Part shown: positions 12,192-25,280 of the stretch, one piece after another
Position numbering within the stretch: position 1 is the stretch's first letter
How the letters are laid out: each line of letters begins with the position of its first letter
NCBI GenBank assembly: GCA_020541205.1
Contig: CP048208.1
Coordinates: 806,001 to 870,000, forward strand
DNA: 64,000 nt
Reading direction: 5' to 3'
DNA from: Candidatus Hartigia pinicola
GTDB taxonomy: Bacteria > Pseudomonadota > Gammaproteobacteria > Enterobacterales > Enterobacteriaceae
Notes under the pieces: model-generated
Seen by the model: the letters and a program-made list of their open reading frames with translations, nothing else
The model's database searches: none
Told to the model about the DNA's origin: nothing
Program-made: the position numbers and the translations under genes

Positions 12192-14318
12192 ATATCCTTT
12201 AAAATCAACTAGTATAGTAATTGAATAAGTTTAATGAAAATTAAAACAGATTCCTGTGAATAAAATAGCATTGATAGTTATCAATAATAAAATAATAATA
12301 TAATAAAGTTTCCGTTTATTTATGTTGAGTGATTTTTTAAATATATTGTTATAATTCTTTAAACTTTCATATCAAGATAGTTTTTTTTAAAAGAATTAGC
12401 AATATTTATGATATTATTTTTAGCATTATTAAACTATTTTATTTGATTTTAATTTAATGAAGTTGATAATAAATTAAATTTAATAAAACGTGAAAACTGC
12501 TTTATAGTAAAGTCTTGACTTAATTTTATGAATAAAAAATATATGTTCTTTATCTAAAGAGTAATCATAAAATTGTCTATATTCTATCATAATCAATGTG
12601 TTAAAGATTTTATAAGCAATTCGTATTACTTATGTATAATAATACAATAACGAGATTAATCAACTAGAACATGTACTCAACTCAGAAAAGTAACTTGATC
12701 TATCATCAACATAATAATTTTCTGAAATTAATTTCATCTAGTTCTTTAACTCATTACAGATAAAATCCTACTATTTGTTAAACGCTTTCTTTTTTTGTAA
12801 TATAGAAAAATATTCTGAGAACCAGAGAATATTAATATGTTCTCTTTTGATACAAAATAGATAGTCTCATTGAAATTGTTTTTCAGTGAATTTTTATGCA
12901 GATTACGTTGTTTTATTACCTAATCTTTTATTTAAATGAGATGAGTAATAATCTATCAAGTTTTATTATTTTTAATATAACGTTGATTTATATATTAAAA
13001 ATTAAAACAGTAAAATTTTATACATCAAATTTAAATTATTTTTATGAATTATAAAAATTATTCAGCTTTAATATTAGTGATGGACTTATAAGTAGTTAAT
13101 ATTCTGATTTAATAATTATCTTCTATGACTGTACTAAATTAATACATTCAACGCATATAATCCGTATTCTCAATCGTAGTTAATATGGAACATTACTTTA
13201 TTATTGATTTCATCAAATACGTTTTTTATTTTAAAGAGAATAATAAAATTATTATACATTGTATGATAATTTCTTTTTAAGAATGTGTTTTATGACATGT
13301 TATAAGGTTTTTCGAATATAGTTCATTCCTGCTTCTCTCAATCAATTCATTACTAGCATTTTGTCTGGAAAGTTATGGGGGTTCCGCTTCATAAAAATTA
13401 TTTTTATTTTTTTATAGTTTTATTTTAGTATGTCATTATTTATAAAATATGAAAATTATATTCAACATTAGCTATAGAAATAATAATTTTTAATTGTCAT
13501 TATTTTGTTTTTCATATTTATAATGACAACTCTATTAACAATAAACTAGAATAAGTTTATAAAATAAACTGATTTTTATGTCTTGAATATTAATTTTCAA
13601 CAAGGTATTAGTAGATAAAAGTATTTTATATGATTGTAAAATATTACAAATCAGTTTAATATATTTATTATTTTTGCATGATAATTGATTGATATTGCAA
13701 GTAGTATTATTTAAAATAAATATATCATTTTAAGATATAATTATTATGTTAGTACAGATAGGTTGTATTGAATAATTGTTATATATAATCAATATTTACA
13801 GAAAATATCTACTTCATATTTACCTAAATTTTGCAGTAAGAACAATATAAAATTCATGCTATATTTAGTATGATTTCTAGACGTTAGTTTGTTTAATATA
13901 TATAATTATATTATGTTAAAATATTATTAAATAATAGATACCTATAAAAGATGCATAAACGCTTCACTTAATAATATAAATCTAATATTTATTTTATTTT
14001 ATTTTATTTTTTATAGAAATTTTTAAAGAAGATCTAAGTATAATCGTATTTTTTTGAAGTAAAAATAAGACGAAACTAGTATCTATAATTTATTTTTATA
14101 TACTAATATAAATTAGTATCATATTTTAATGATGTTAGTAATAGTTTTAGCTAGGATTTTATTATTTAATTTTTTAATAATGTGAAATTAGATACATTAG
14201 AGTTTAAAAAGGGTAATGTAGTGATAGGAAATAGTGTTTCACAGGAAAAATGTTTTGAAAGTTTTAAATAGTTTATTCATTTTTCATGCATTCAAGAATA
14301 TGGTTAAAAGGTTATTAA
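12192..14318. other. Gene-free spacer between accA and dapB
   Basis: About 2.1 kb with no recognisable gene. A short simple-sequence run made of TTTTA units lies near 13988-14012. A patch at 13320-13390 is richer in G+C than its surroundings and can be read on the minus strand as short charged peptide pieces, but no family was recognised. No dnaE remnant, the gene expected upstream of accA, could be identified. Confidence 0.55.
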
Positions 14319-15140
14319 ATGGCAGATTTAATTATACGTATTGCAATTGTCGGTGCTAGTGGACGAATGGGACGTCAACTTATTCAAGCAACACAAAAAG
14401 CAGCAGGGATTCAATTAGGCGCAGTAATTGAGCGTCAATGTTCTTCTTTGGTTGGGATTGATGTAGGAGAACTCATTAATATTGGTCGTATTGGTGTTAT
14501 TATTGTTGACTCTTTTGAGAAAGTTGTGAATGATTTTGATGTAATGATTGATTTTACGCGTCCTGAGGGTACCTTAAAATGTTTGAGGTTTTGTCAAACT
14601 AATAAAAAAGCCATGGTTATTGGTACTACGGGGTTTGATCAGAAAGGAAAACAAGCAATTATAGATGCTTCTAAATCAATTCCAATTATTTTTTCTGAAA
14701 ACTTTAGTGTTGGAATGAACGTTGTACTCAAACTACTCGCAAAAGCCGCTAAAGTAATAGGAAATAGTACTGATATTGAAATTATTGAAGTTCATCATCG
14801 TGATAAAGTGGATGCACCGTCAGGAACTGCACTTGCAATGGGAGAATCTATCGCTGATGCTCTAGGCAAAGATCTGAAGAGTTGCTCGGTACGCATACGC
14901 CAGAGTTATACACAAAAACGCACACTTGGTACAATTAGATTTTCTGCTATACGAGCTGGAGATATTATTGGTGATCATACTGTGATGTTTGCGGGTATTG
15001 GTGAACGAATAGAGATAAGCCACAAAGCATCTACTCGGATAATCTTTGCAAATGGGGCTATTCAAGCATCTGCTTGGGTAGTCGCTAAAAAATCTGGATT
15101 ATATAACATGAAAGATGTTTTAAATTTAGATAGCATCTAA
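14319..15140 (+). CDS. dapB: 4-hydroxy-tetrahydrodipicolinate reductase
   Basis: NAD(P)H-dependent reductase acting on 4-hydroxy-tetrahydrodipicolinate. It leads to diaminopimelate for peptidoglycan and to lysine. It has 273 residues, as in E. coli. The N-terminal Rossmann nucleotide-binding motif reads GASGRMGRQ (residues 12-20), followed by DFTRPEGTL and VIGTTGFD. The catalytic/substrate block '[20 protein letters not shown]' holds the His-His...Lys trio, and 'FSVGMNV' and '[11 protein letters not shown]' complete the C-terminal dimer domain. Start choice is supported by AAAAGG at 14306-14311, seven bases before ATG, and by alignment. In E. coli carAB follows; here nothing recognisable follows for 6.5 kb, only a short TTAACT-CTT-AGTTAA hairpin (15178-15192). 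Other lysine-pathway genes are not in the window. The product could serve wall synthesis, host lysine supply, or both. Confidence 0.97.
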   Translation: MADLIIRIAIVGASGRMGRQLIQATQKAAGIQLGAVIERQCSSLVGIDVGELINIGRIGVIIVDSFEKVVNDFDVMIDFTRPEGTLKCLRFCQTNKKAMVIGTTGFDQKGKQAIIDASKSIPIIFSENFSVGMNVVLKLLAKAAKVIGNSTDIEIIEVHHRDKVDAPSGTALAMGESIADALGKDLKSCSVRIRQSYTQKRTLGTIRFSAIRAGDIIGDHTVMFAGIGERIEISHKASTRIIFANGAIQASAWVVAKKSGLYNMKDVLNLDSI

Positions 15141-16145
15141 TATGTGTAATAAAAATTAGCATGTATTAAGTATTTTGTTAACTCTTAGTTAATAAATGGT
15201 TTTCTATTAAACAACTTTGTTTTATCTCATTTTTTTATAAATGAATATAATTCATTTTATTAAAATGATTTCTTTATCGTTGATCATCTCTTCGATAGTG
15301 GTAATTTTTATAAAATAAGACTAGATATCAAAGAAGTTAAATAAAATCATACATGTGCTTTTATCGAGATATAGTAGATATAATGATTAGATTATTTTTC
15401 ATTTTAGACAATTACGTTAAAATACATTTTACTGATTTAGCTCAGTGCATCTGAATTAATGTGAATTAATTATTATTAATCACTTTTTTATTTTTTGTGA
15501 GTAAGACAGCTATATTCATTCGTAAAGACAGGAAATATTATTCTATAGATGCACTATATAGATAAAGAGTGTGTTATTTTACAAAATGATCTTGAATACA
15601 TGAATCATCAGATCTTAAGAAATGATTATTAACTTTTCTAATATTCTTTTATTATTATTTTATTAATTCTTATATTGATCGTACTGCAACTCATGTTAAT
15701 GATGAAGAATTTTTAGTAGTTTATATTTACATTGTATTATTCCTCATTTATTATTTTCGGGAGTGTCGCGCTTAGGTAGGCATAATAATTCACCTTACTA
15801 TCTGTCAGGTGATATTTTGTGTTAACATACTGGCACTGGTACACCTAAGATGATGTAGTTGTTGAAAGATAAATAAGTGTAAAACGTTTCTGTTGTTACG
15901 GGGTAATATAAATATAGTAATAATATTAAAATATTATCTAAATTCTTTAGTATAATCTATTTAGATTTTTTAAAATCAGAATTTAATAAAAGAAACTTGT
16001 CTCTAGACTTAAAATATTATTGATACTGAACACTGGAGGTAAGAAGTATCAAAATAATTATAAATGATTGTTGCATATTGTGCTTTATAGCTGCGGTAAA
16101 AACATCATATATAACATATGCTAAGTGACTTAAAATTGTCGGTTG

Positions 16146-16170
16146 TAGTATTGGTCTAAGACTAATACTA
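16146..16170 (+). other. Hairpin in gene desert
   Basis: An 11-base-pair stem (arms 16146-16156 and 16160-16170, one G-T pair) encloses a three-base TAA loop. No gene lies within a kilobase and no T-run follows. Stems of this size are near chance expectation in AT-rich DNA. Confidence 0.3.
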
Positions 16171-18835
16171 GTAAACGTGTTCTCATAATAAATAAGATTG
16201 TATTTTTATATTAAAATCTTAAGTAACTCTTCACTTTATAATTATTTAGGTAAAAAAATTATTGATTTTTAAAAGAATACTTTTATTTTTATGATTTATT
16301 TCATTTATTAATTTCTTAATATTTTAAGTGTATAAATGATGCGTACTTAATTAAGTTGAATTGAGTCAATATTGTAAATCTTATTTAATGAAAAATTTAA
16401 TGTAAGATTTTTTTATGAAAATATCATAAGAATACAATTATAGTATAAACAAACTTAAATTATTTAATAAATCTACAAAATTATATCATGCATTGTTTAA
16501 TCATTTATTTTATATTATAAATTAATATCGTCATAACTATTCTTAATATAATATCAAATAATTTACAGAACAAGACAAAGCATAAAAAACTAAAAATATT
16601 TATTATAGATTCTGGATTGATTTGATTAGGTAAGCTTCTTAGTTTAAATATATATTTATTAATATGTAAAGAAATTGAGTAAAAAAGTTACTGTATTATT
16701 CTCATTAATTACCATTTTGTAATCATTATAGTTACTTGAGAAAAAATTAATACTATATACATTGAGTTGATTGATTTTTAATTTATATATAAAATTATAT
16801 AAGAGATTCTATATTTTATTTTATTTATAATTAGTGTATTTAATTACATAATTCATAAAAGAGAAATTGTTAACGTTTAGATAACATTATTACAAACATT
16901 TTCAATATAGATATTTGTTTGATTAAAAATTATATATAATATTTAAAATTTTATATGAATAATCATGATGTTATTTTTTAGATTATTAATTTTTATTTGT
17001 AATTAGCCTAATTATTTTATATAGTTTAAAATTTGTGTATGTGCATAAAATAATACATATATAGTCTTAATATCTGATTCATTAATCAGTTATTTTTTAT
17101 TAGTTCAAGATTAGATGGAAAGTTCATGATATGAAAAGGTTTATAATATAAGAATTTTGATATCGTATATCAATTAAATACATGATACTGCGCGTATCTT
17201 ATATAAAGCGCTCTACTATTGAAAAACCAGAACTAGAATTAATTAATAAAATTCAATTATACGTGACATCTAGAAGATTCTTTTGTTAGAAAAAAATTAA
17301 AATAGAACTATAATCTTTTATTTTTTATTACTTGAATAATTCTTGATTGATTATTATAAAAATTAATTTAATATGTTTCGTTACTCTAAATTAAAGGTAC
17401 AGGCGTGTGTCCTTTAAAAAGATTCAGTTCAGATAGCGATTAGTTATATTCTAGACAGAAAGATGAATAGCATTATTATTAATCATCCATCTAGACTATT
17501 GCATCATTAATCATTGATGTTATAACAAAAATACTGTGTGTCAACTTTATTATTTCTAGCATAACTAACTATCTAAACTAAATTAGTTAGTAGACGCATC
17601 ACTAATTCTGTTATCCAAACAAATGTTATTGAATTTTATTTACTGTACGAGGTATAAGAAAAGAAATGTGTTAGGTCTAACTATTATGATTAACTTGATA
17701 AGATTCTCACTTCTAAAAGAATCCATTGTGTTGGTGCGATAGTTAATCAGGTAATTAAGGTGAGGGTTTATATACTTAGGTTGTCAAGAATCAATACTAG
17801 TGACTCATAAGTAATAATATATTTAGAGTAATATTTTATATTAGTATCGTTTCTTGTATTTTATTACTGATAAAATGGTTAATTTAAATTTCATTTTATT
17901 GATAAAACTTTTTTACTTGTAGTGTTGTCAATTATTAATTGAGACTAATCTCTTACTCTGTAGTTATTTGTCTTGTGACTGTTATCAACATAATCTGGGA
18001 AGATTTTATTTATAGTTTTAGCATCACTTTAGCTATATAGTTGATATTATATAGCTTGTGTAGTGTTTAAGATCTGGTAAATAGACTATAAGATTGAAAA
18101 TCTAGCAGTATAGGTTAAGAGTGCGAGATTTTGTTGATGAAACAATGCTTTCATTTGAAAAGGTTAGTACTATCCTACATAGTAGAGGAATTATTATTAA
18201 TAAATAAAGAATTATCATATCTAAAGCTAATAATAATTATCTTTACATTGATGATTCATCTTATAGATGTTAAAATTAATATATGTTAGAACTTGTAAAA
18301 ATTGAAATAATTCAATAACGCTATTATTAGTTGAATAATACTCGTGTAGACATTGTTCTTTTGAGTCAGTGGTGTGAAATGGTTTTAGTGTGTATTTTAG
18401 CTAATATTAGATCATTAACATTTTCGAGTTAAGTTTTGAAGTGATGCTGTTGAGCAAGTTTATGCTCATGATGACTTTGTTAAGTAAAAATAAGGAATTG
18501 ATGTTGATGATAGTATTTTAAAGTAAAAATCTTATCTGTTGTAAAGATTAACTAAAGGTGATAACTGTCCTGTATATCTAGAAATTTTTAGATGGCTGAT
18601 ATAAGTTTAGGCAGCACCCAATAATACAAAATCAAAAAAAAGAATTGAAACCATTAAATTTTATTTAGCAATATTTTAGAGAAATACGCATATTAGGATA
18701 TTTACGGTTCGTTAAGAATATAATTACTAGATATTTATCCTTTATTAAATATCGTAACATTTTTCCGATGATTTTGTTATATTAGAATACTCTTCAGAGA
18801 TTAGGGGTGAACTATACTAATGTTAATAAATATAG

Positions 18836-18888
18836 CTTCTTATTATTAGTAAGAAGTGAGGATAATGACTCTATACTTAGTATAGAGT
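18836..18888 (+). other. Pair of adjacent perfect hairpins
   Basis: The first hairpin has a 7 bp stem, CTTCTTA/TAAGAAG (18836-18842 and 18850-18856). Eleven bases later comes a 9 bp stem, ACTCTATAC/GTATAGAGT, with a TTA loop (18868-18888). There is no open frame beside them. They could be remnants of terminators or of a structured RNA, or chance. Confidence 0.3.
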
Positions 18889-21673
18889 GCTGCTAATCTT
18901 ACTTGCTAGTATATCTGTATTTATAAATTTTATACTATTAGTTGTGGTTGTATTTTAAAAATCTATGTTTATATTTATCTTTCCTTGAGTCATTAATAGT
19001 TTTTCTGATTATATACTAGATCTGCTAGAGCATCATATTTAAATAACAGTAGAGAAAGTATATTTTAAAATTCAGTTGACATAAGTTAATATATTGGAAT
19101 ATAAAGTATTTTAAGATCATCTCAATTGAACTGCTTCACATAAATGAATCCTAAGGAATTTTGTGATAGGACAGCGAAATCTAGATCAGCTCGTATGAAA
19201 TAATTGTGTAATAATTTTATACGTATAAAGAGCTTATTGACAGCGCTTAAAATTTTATGTAGTTTTATATCAAAAAGCTGTAAATAACTACTTTACTGTT
19301 ATGACTAATTCACATGATTATTATGCTTGACATATAAAGTTGTTATTATTATCCTCATTATCCTGAATTTTGCATTTGATATTAAGTTTCATATAAATGT
19401 TTTAGTACTTTTTATTAATACACTACCTTGAAAGTTAATTGTTTTTTATATTATTATATCTCTGGTTAAGAGTGTAGAAATATATTGCGTATAAGAAGTT
19501 TACTTATTTCACTATAATATCTTTCTGTTTATATAATTGTATAGTAATTGTTAGTGTCAAAATTAATATTGCGAGACTCAACTATTATTACATAAAGTTT
19601 GAGTAATATTAAAAAAATAAAATAATTAGAGTTGATCGTGAGTTATTCAGTGACACAATAGAGGATTTATTGATCTTTCAAAAGATCTTAATAAATATTA
19701 AATTATCTATTGTTATTATAATTAATAAATATAGCAATTCGTTTACTAAATATTAGTCCATGAGTTATTACTGTTTTGTATATTTCATTGAATTATCTCA
19801 ATTTATCTGGTATTTACATGTTTTAATTATAACAGGTAAAATACGAGTATCTATATCATTTTTGCATTTATAGCGCTCATGTAAGGTATTATAGTAAAAT
19901 AAATACTGCAGTTTTATTTGATGATATTTTTGTGTAACGAGCGTTGATTTTTATTCTAATATTGACATGTAATCTTTACTCATGACTAGTATACGATCTT
20001 GTTTGTGAATCTTTACTTTTTTTTCGGGTGGATAATTACTCTACGATTTAACTTTCGTTAACACTTGAAAAGTTTTATCTCTTAAGTTTTTTATGTATTG
20101 CGATTTGAATATTTAGCATCAAATTGAAGTACGCAAGATGTTAGCGACATCGTCAGATTTATTTTTATACAAATCTGAATAGTGCAAACTAAGATTTCTT
20201 AAATATTAATTTATATTGTAATTATTAAGACTAATAAATCACAAAATTTATAGGTCTTTCCATAATCGATATAAAGATTACAACTTTTTTATGCTGATGT
20301 TATCTACTGAGATAGATCAGATACTTGCGCTTTAATTTCTTCATTTAACATAATATAGCGTGCTTAAGTTTTAAAGATTAAAATATTTCTAGTAAGTGTA
20401 GAATTACAAAATAATCAAGGAAATTCTGTGTTAAGCAATATTATTTATCGTTAGATGCAGTGCTAATATTAAGCTATCTCTTTTCTAGAGATACTAGAAA
20501 TTGTATTGAAAACTATCTATATCTTCCATTATATCTATAATTTAATGAGCTTTATTATTTACAGCACTATCAAAATAAATAAATAGAGTACATAGATAAA
20601 TCACTTCTTAAAAACAGTTTTTAGTCATAGTTATATGAAAGATGGAGGATTTGTCAGATCATTGTATTATACAAAAGAGTTACAATAATATGTTCAACTT
20701 TGATATTTATAATATTCTATTATAATAATAAAGATAAATAGATTGTTTTTCCAGAACAACATCAGTCAAATAGTTAATTTTATATTAGCTGCAATGATAT
20801 GTGAGTATTTACGCATCAGTTAATTTGAAATGTATTAAATGGTAAACTTATAGGAATATTTAAAATATTATTCTTACTTGTTAATAAGATGGTTAGAAAA
20901 CAATTACTTGGTATTGATTTTATACTGATATGTTGTTAATGTATTATATATTACATTAATTGAGAGAACATATTAAGTTTATTGAGAAAATATTAAGTTC
21001 TTGTCAAGAAAGAACAAAAAATAGTTTTAGGTACATAGTGTATCAGTAGTTTTTACTGAACTCTTGATTTAACAGAGTTAAATGATGTCAAGTCATTATT
21101 TAGAGAACCTGTAAAAACTAAACTAAGATTGTTATTCTAAGATTTTTTTTAGATATATTATTGTTGTTAGTGAGGCATATTTTACATATGTTAGTGACAC
21201 CAACACAGTACTTTTTTCTATTAGTCATTACTGTATTCACGTTGTATATACTGATTAAGATTTCTGTAAAAATCATGGCTTTTATTATATCTTCAAGTAT
21301 AATCAATACGTCATCCATGCAAAGCTAAATCAGTACATGAACTTCATTTAGTTTTTACGAAACGATATTGTATATGCATTTAAGTTATGAGTGAGACTTT
21401 AGTAAATCACACTATATGAAAAACACTAAATGCAATATTCCTAAAGTTTATATCAAATTTAACGTATAGACTTGTAGCGTTTATTAGAATTATATTGAAC
21501 TTATTCACATAGAATAAAGACGAATATTTTTATTAAAATGAGTGAGCACTGAACTTTTGAGTTAAGTATAATTTTAATTAAAATGAATTGAGTTTATAAA
21601 TATTAAAATTTTTTTATTTTAGAAAATATTATAAAATCAACTCTTAGTTGAGATTTATTAAAAAATAATTTTG

Positions 21674-21746
21674 TGCCCGGACTCGGAATTGAACCAAGGA
21701 CACAGGGATTTTCAGTCCCCTGCTCTACCGACTGAGCTATCCGGGC
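21674..21746 (-). tRNA. tRNA-Phe (anticodon GAA)
   Basis: Read on the minus strand this is a 73-base tRNA nearly identical to E. coli tRNA-Phe. It has acceptor GCCCGGA pairing with TCCGGGC, D arm GCTCAGTCGGTAGAGC, anticodon stem-loop with GAA at 21711-21713, variable region, and T arm with GGTTCAATTCC. The discriminator is A (21674). The three bases after it are CAA, not CCA, so the 3' end must be completed by tRNA nucleotidyltransferase. The anticodon stem ends in a G-T wobble (position 27-43). It decodes UUU/UUC, which is heavily used in this AT-rich genome, and only one copy is in the window. The gene stands alone with its own promoter. Confidence 0.97.
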
Positions 21747-21755
21747 AGTAGATAT

Positions 21756-21785
21756 ATTACAACATAATTTCATTATGAGAGTCAA
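21756..21785 (-). promoter_or_regulatory. Sigma70 promoter of tRNA-Phe
   Basis: On the minus strand TTGACT (21785-21780) and TGTAAT (21761-21756) are 18 bases apart, and the mature tRNA 5' end follows ten bases after the -10 box. One mismatch in the -35 hexamer and one in the -10 is a strong match for this genome. The very short leader would need little RNase P trimming. Confidence 0.55.
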
Positions 21786-23666
21786 GATTGATGCGAATAA
21801 ATTTCAATTAAATAGTTTCAATATGTATAGCTAAGAGCTAATTAAATTAGATAAAACCTCAACTTGTCATGGTTTTATCTAAACTGCGCATGTTTAAATA
21901 TAAATAATACTTAATATTATGTAAATTCATCCAGAACCTATTCGATATTTTTTATAGAAAGACGATTAACGCTACGTTAATACACTCAAAGTGAATGTTT
22001 AAATACTTCTTAGTATTCTGATATATATAGAGACATATTTTCAGGTATATTTATGCACGTTCACTAAGAGTTTAAACATTCTGGATAAAATTGAATTTAT
22101 GGTTGCGTTGCATTTTGTAATATTAATGCAAGAGTATAGATTATATAATATGTTATATGTAAAATATTTTATTTTTATAAACGGTATAATAATCGTGTTC
22201 ATCAGTTTCATCTGAGCTTGATCTATACTTTTAAGGTTTTTTCTATCAGTAATCAGAAAACGTGTTCTGTTGGTATTTTAATCACTGCTGCAATAGTGAT
22301 TTGAAAATTTTTTAATCCTGTTCAAATAACTTTTATCTTTATTGCTTATACTTTTTAAAGTGTATAATAGTTATATACGATAATTTTATTGATAAATATA
22401 CTCTGGAATATCGTACTAGGTATGGTGACTGATTACAAGAATATCAAAAGACAGTGAAAAATAATTATACATATTGATTTTCTAAAATTATGTGTATTCT
22501 ATGTGATTAGAAAATAATGTGATGTATTGAAATTTTTTCGATTAATGTTAGTAGTGTATCCTTCTCATTTTGAGAATGATATATAAAAATCATTATATTT
22601 ACAAAAGATTTTGAACAGCTTTTAAGATATTTATATCTAGCTATATGTGTAATATAATTGCCGAGATTTAAAGGTTTTTTACAGTATAAATATTAAAAGT
22701 TTTATCGCTCATTATGAATATACGTTCTTGATGCATGGGTTATTTCATGTTAAACATTTTAAATACTCAATAATAGATTACCTTTTCTTTTAAATATAAA
22801 GAAATGTAGTTTTAATTTTAGCTGTTTGTTAAATGGGTTGATTATTTTGTTTAATCACAAAACTTAAGATATTTTGTTTTTACGTATTGTTATGGAAATA
22901 AAAATTTCTATTATCGTAATCATTAGGAGTATTAAATGACTTAAAGTCGTAAAATAATGCTATATATGCAATATCTATTATAGATATTAGCTTGTTAGTT
23001 AGTATTTAACTATATATTTTAATCTTCTAAAAGAGTTTTACATATAATATTCATTAAAAATTTTTTAACTTGAACAATTATGTATACGTAATTTCTTTAT
23101 ATCATTAATTATGATAAGTGATTGATAGATAAAAATATTAGATAAAAGAGGTAAATTTTAATTTATTATTTAATCTATTATATGAACTTTTTGAAAAGTG
23201 ATGTTTATCATCTATTATGAATATTATGATAAATAATAATTAAAATGATACATAACTAGATGTTTAAATATCAACATGTCTATACGTTAAAATTTCTTTA
23301 CGTTTATAGTTAGTAATACAATTATCATCCTTGATAATTAAGTGCACTGAAAGTAAGTTAATATACTGTATTAATAACTTATTGATTTAATATTAATGTT
23401 ATTATTTTTTTAAGTTCAATGTTCATTCATATGTCAGTATATATACTGAAAATAAGCACACATTTTTGTGTTTTGATGATTGTAATATTATTTTATGAAA
23501 ATAAATCAGGTAACTTATAACAGAATGAATCGGTGAATATGTTAGTCTATATTCTGATTATAAAACAAAGTGATCAGATGAAAAGATTACAATATTAATT
23601 TCATTGTCAGTACTAAAAATCATAATTCATGACTGTACTTATCGTTAAGTAAATTACTTACGTCAT

Positions 23667-23798
23667 ATGGCTAATGATAAATTATTTTTGAAGATCTTTA
23701 GATGTATTCATGAGCTATCCTTAGTGAATGATGATGACTTACGTAAAGAATGTAGTATGAGATTTCTAATGTTGAGTGAGAAAGAGATTGAACGTTAG
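23667..23798 (+). pseudogene. Short charged ORF, possible gene remnant
   Basis: A 43-residue frame starts at ATG 23667: MANDKLFLKIFRCIHELSLV, then an Asn-Asp-Asp-Asp-Leu-Arg-Lys run and an end rich in Glu and Lys. Past the TAG the same frame stays open for ten more codons (SIFLRIGKY), then stops. The composition is unusual for random DNA here, which gives mostly Phe, Ile, Asn, Tyr and Lys. The pattern 'ND.L....R.I....NDDDL' and the later Glu-Ile...Leu-Arg resemble the N-terminus of YehS-like DUF1456 proteins, but only loosely. There is no Shine-Dalgarno sequence. An ORF of this length is expected many times by chance, so this is a weak candidate for a dead gene start. Confidence 0.2.
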
Positions 23799-25169
23799 TT
23801 AAGCATTTTTCTTAGAATTGAAAATACTAATTTCATCACTTATTTTCAGAGTAATATCAAATAATAGCAATTGATATTTTGAATTTATTAGAGCTATTGG
23901 ATCAGAAAAAATTTTTTTAATATTGTAATCAGCATACATAAAAATGTGATAAAATATTTAGAGATCAATAATATGTTTATATTTTAAGCATCATAAGTAT
24001 ATCCGTTTTCTATAATAGTCAAATACAGTCTTTTGATTTATTTAATGCAGTTTGTCTGTCTTTTTAAGATCTATTTTATCTTAAAATTTATTTAACATCT
24101 TGTCTTACGTAATAGCTAGATAATTAACGTTTAAGTTCCAGATTGAAAGTAAAAATTTAAAGACTTTTAATATTTTTATATATACAGAAATTTTTTTGCT
24201 CATTTGCTATATTTGACAAGTGAACGTTTTTAGATAACATTATACTCCATAAAGTCTATTTAATTTTTTATTTTTAAAAGATTTTGTGTAGTATATGATT
24301 TATTTTTCATCCTTTATAAAATCGCTATTTTAATAGGTTTTTAATAGAAGTCAGTAATATTGTACAGGTTAGACATTATGACAATGTTTTTATTTATAAA
24401 TTTAACTATTGTAAATGTAATTACATGAGTTATAAAATTTTAGTATTTAGGATAATCTATACTGTCATGTGTAAACTTTTATAAGCATTATAGTGTTATA
24501 AACTGTATTTATATTTTAATGTTTTTATAAATAATCATAAGTGTCATGTGAATTTTTTGACTATTTTGATCGTGACTTTGTTAACAATACTTTAAAGACT
24601 ATTTTTAGAAGATTTAATTATATTTTAAGGTTATACTGTTCTAAAGTGTATGATCATCATATCCTCTTCTCTTGCTATAAAAATCTCTCTCACACATATA
24701 CCACTAGTAACTGTTATAAGAAGATATAGGAGTAAACAAAGAATTCATATATATCCATGTCTTAAAGTTATATTTACATTTTAGATGTTAAGTATGAAGG
24801 AAATATAATATATCATCACAAAAACTGTAGTCATATGTTGTAAATAATTGATTACTCATAATACTGAAACAGTATCTATGAAGTACTATCATATCATTGA
24901 TATTTCATTAGTGATGTCAAGAAAATAATAATTATTTATATATAAATCAGTTAATTAAGTTTAATATTTTTTTAAAAATACTAAACAAATTGCTTAATTC
25001 CGTATTTTTAAACGAAAATTATATCTTAATAAAGATATATACATGATGCGAAAATATCAGTGGAATTATCGTCCCTGCACTTAAAATACGTTAAGAATTA
25101 CTTTTATAAAAATAATGTATTCTAAAGAATATCATATATAAAACTCTGTTGTGTTCTGTTTCGCTGAAA

Positions 25170-25202
25170 ATAAAAACCTGTGCAAGTTTGACAGGTTTTT
25201 AT
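25170..25202 (-). terminator. Intrinsic terminator of rpmE
   Basis: A perfect 12 bp stem (arms 25170-25181 and 25191-25202) with a nine-base loop. On the minus strand the descending arm ends in a T-rich run that continues into TTTTC. It lies about 80 bases past the rpmE stop. The stem is AT-flanked on both sides and could work in both directions, but only rpmE reads into it from nearby. Confidence 0.85.
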
Positions 25203-25280
25203 AAAAAGTAGATTAATTACAGTTGAGCATTGTAGTTTATTTAAACTGAGACTAATCAGAAGCATATGTTCAATATTTAA

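Larger units (their letters stand above)
15141..21673. other. Large gene desert between dapB and tRNA-Phe
   Basis: About 6.5 kb with no intact gene. carA/carB, which follow dapB in E. coli, could not be recognised even as fragments. Islands of slightly higher G+C occur at 15750-15860, 17400-17780, 18360-18900 and 19140-19260. They contain short peptide-like stretches on the plus strand, but all are broken by stops. Hairpins with 7-11 bp stems occur at 16146-16170, 18836-18856 and 18868-18888. Stems of this length are expected by chance in DNA this AT-rich, so I do not claim function for them. Confidence 0.55.
21747..25280. other. Gene-free spacer between tRNA-Phe and rpmE
   Basis: About 3.5 kb. 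It holds the tRNA-Phe promoter at its left end and the rpmE terminator at its right end. A 43-codon plus-strand frame (23667-23798) has an atypical, charged composition and is listed separately. A 62-codon GTG-start frame at 24541-24729 has no ribosome binding site or family resemblance. Otherwise the stretch is eroded AT-rich sequence without repeats. Confidence 0.55.

Noticed and set aside
13988-14012. TTTTA-unit run considered as a repeat array or CRISPR-like feature
   Set aside because: It is a simple low-complexity run with no spacers; slippage explains it.
14862-15065. 67-codon minus-strand open frame inside dapB
   Set aside because: Antisense shadow of dapB without a start signal.
15622-15860. 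Peptide-like stretches including a Ser-Pro-Tyr-Tyr piece downstream of dapB
   Set aside because: Considered as a carA remnant, but no carA motif matches and frames of this length are common by chance.
21118-21318. 66-codon minus-strand open frame near tRNA-Phe
   Set aside because: Ile/Asn/Thr-rich translation with no recognisable motif or ribosome binding site; chance length.
21603-21785. 60-codon minus-strand open frame overlapping tRNA-Phe
   Set aside because: It reads straight through the tRNA gene; such frames over tRNAs are a common artefact and there is no ribosome binding site.
24541-24729. 62-codon GTG-start open frame
   Set aside because: No ribosome binding site, no family similarity, and not supported by composition.
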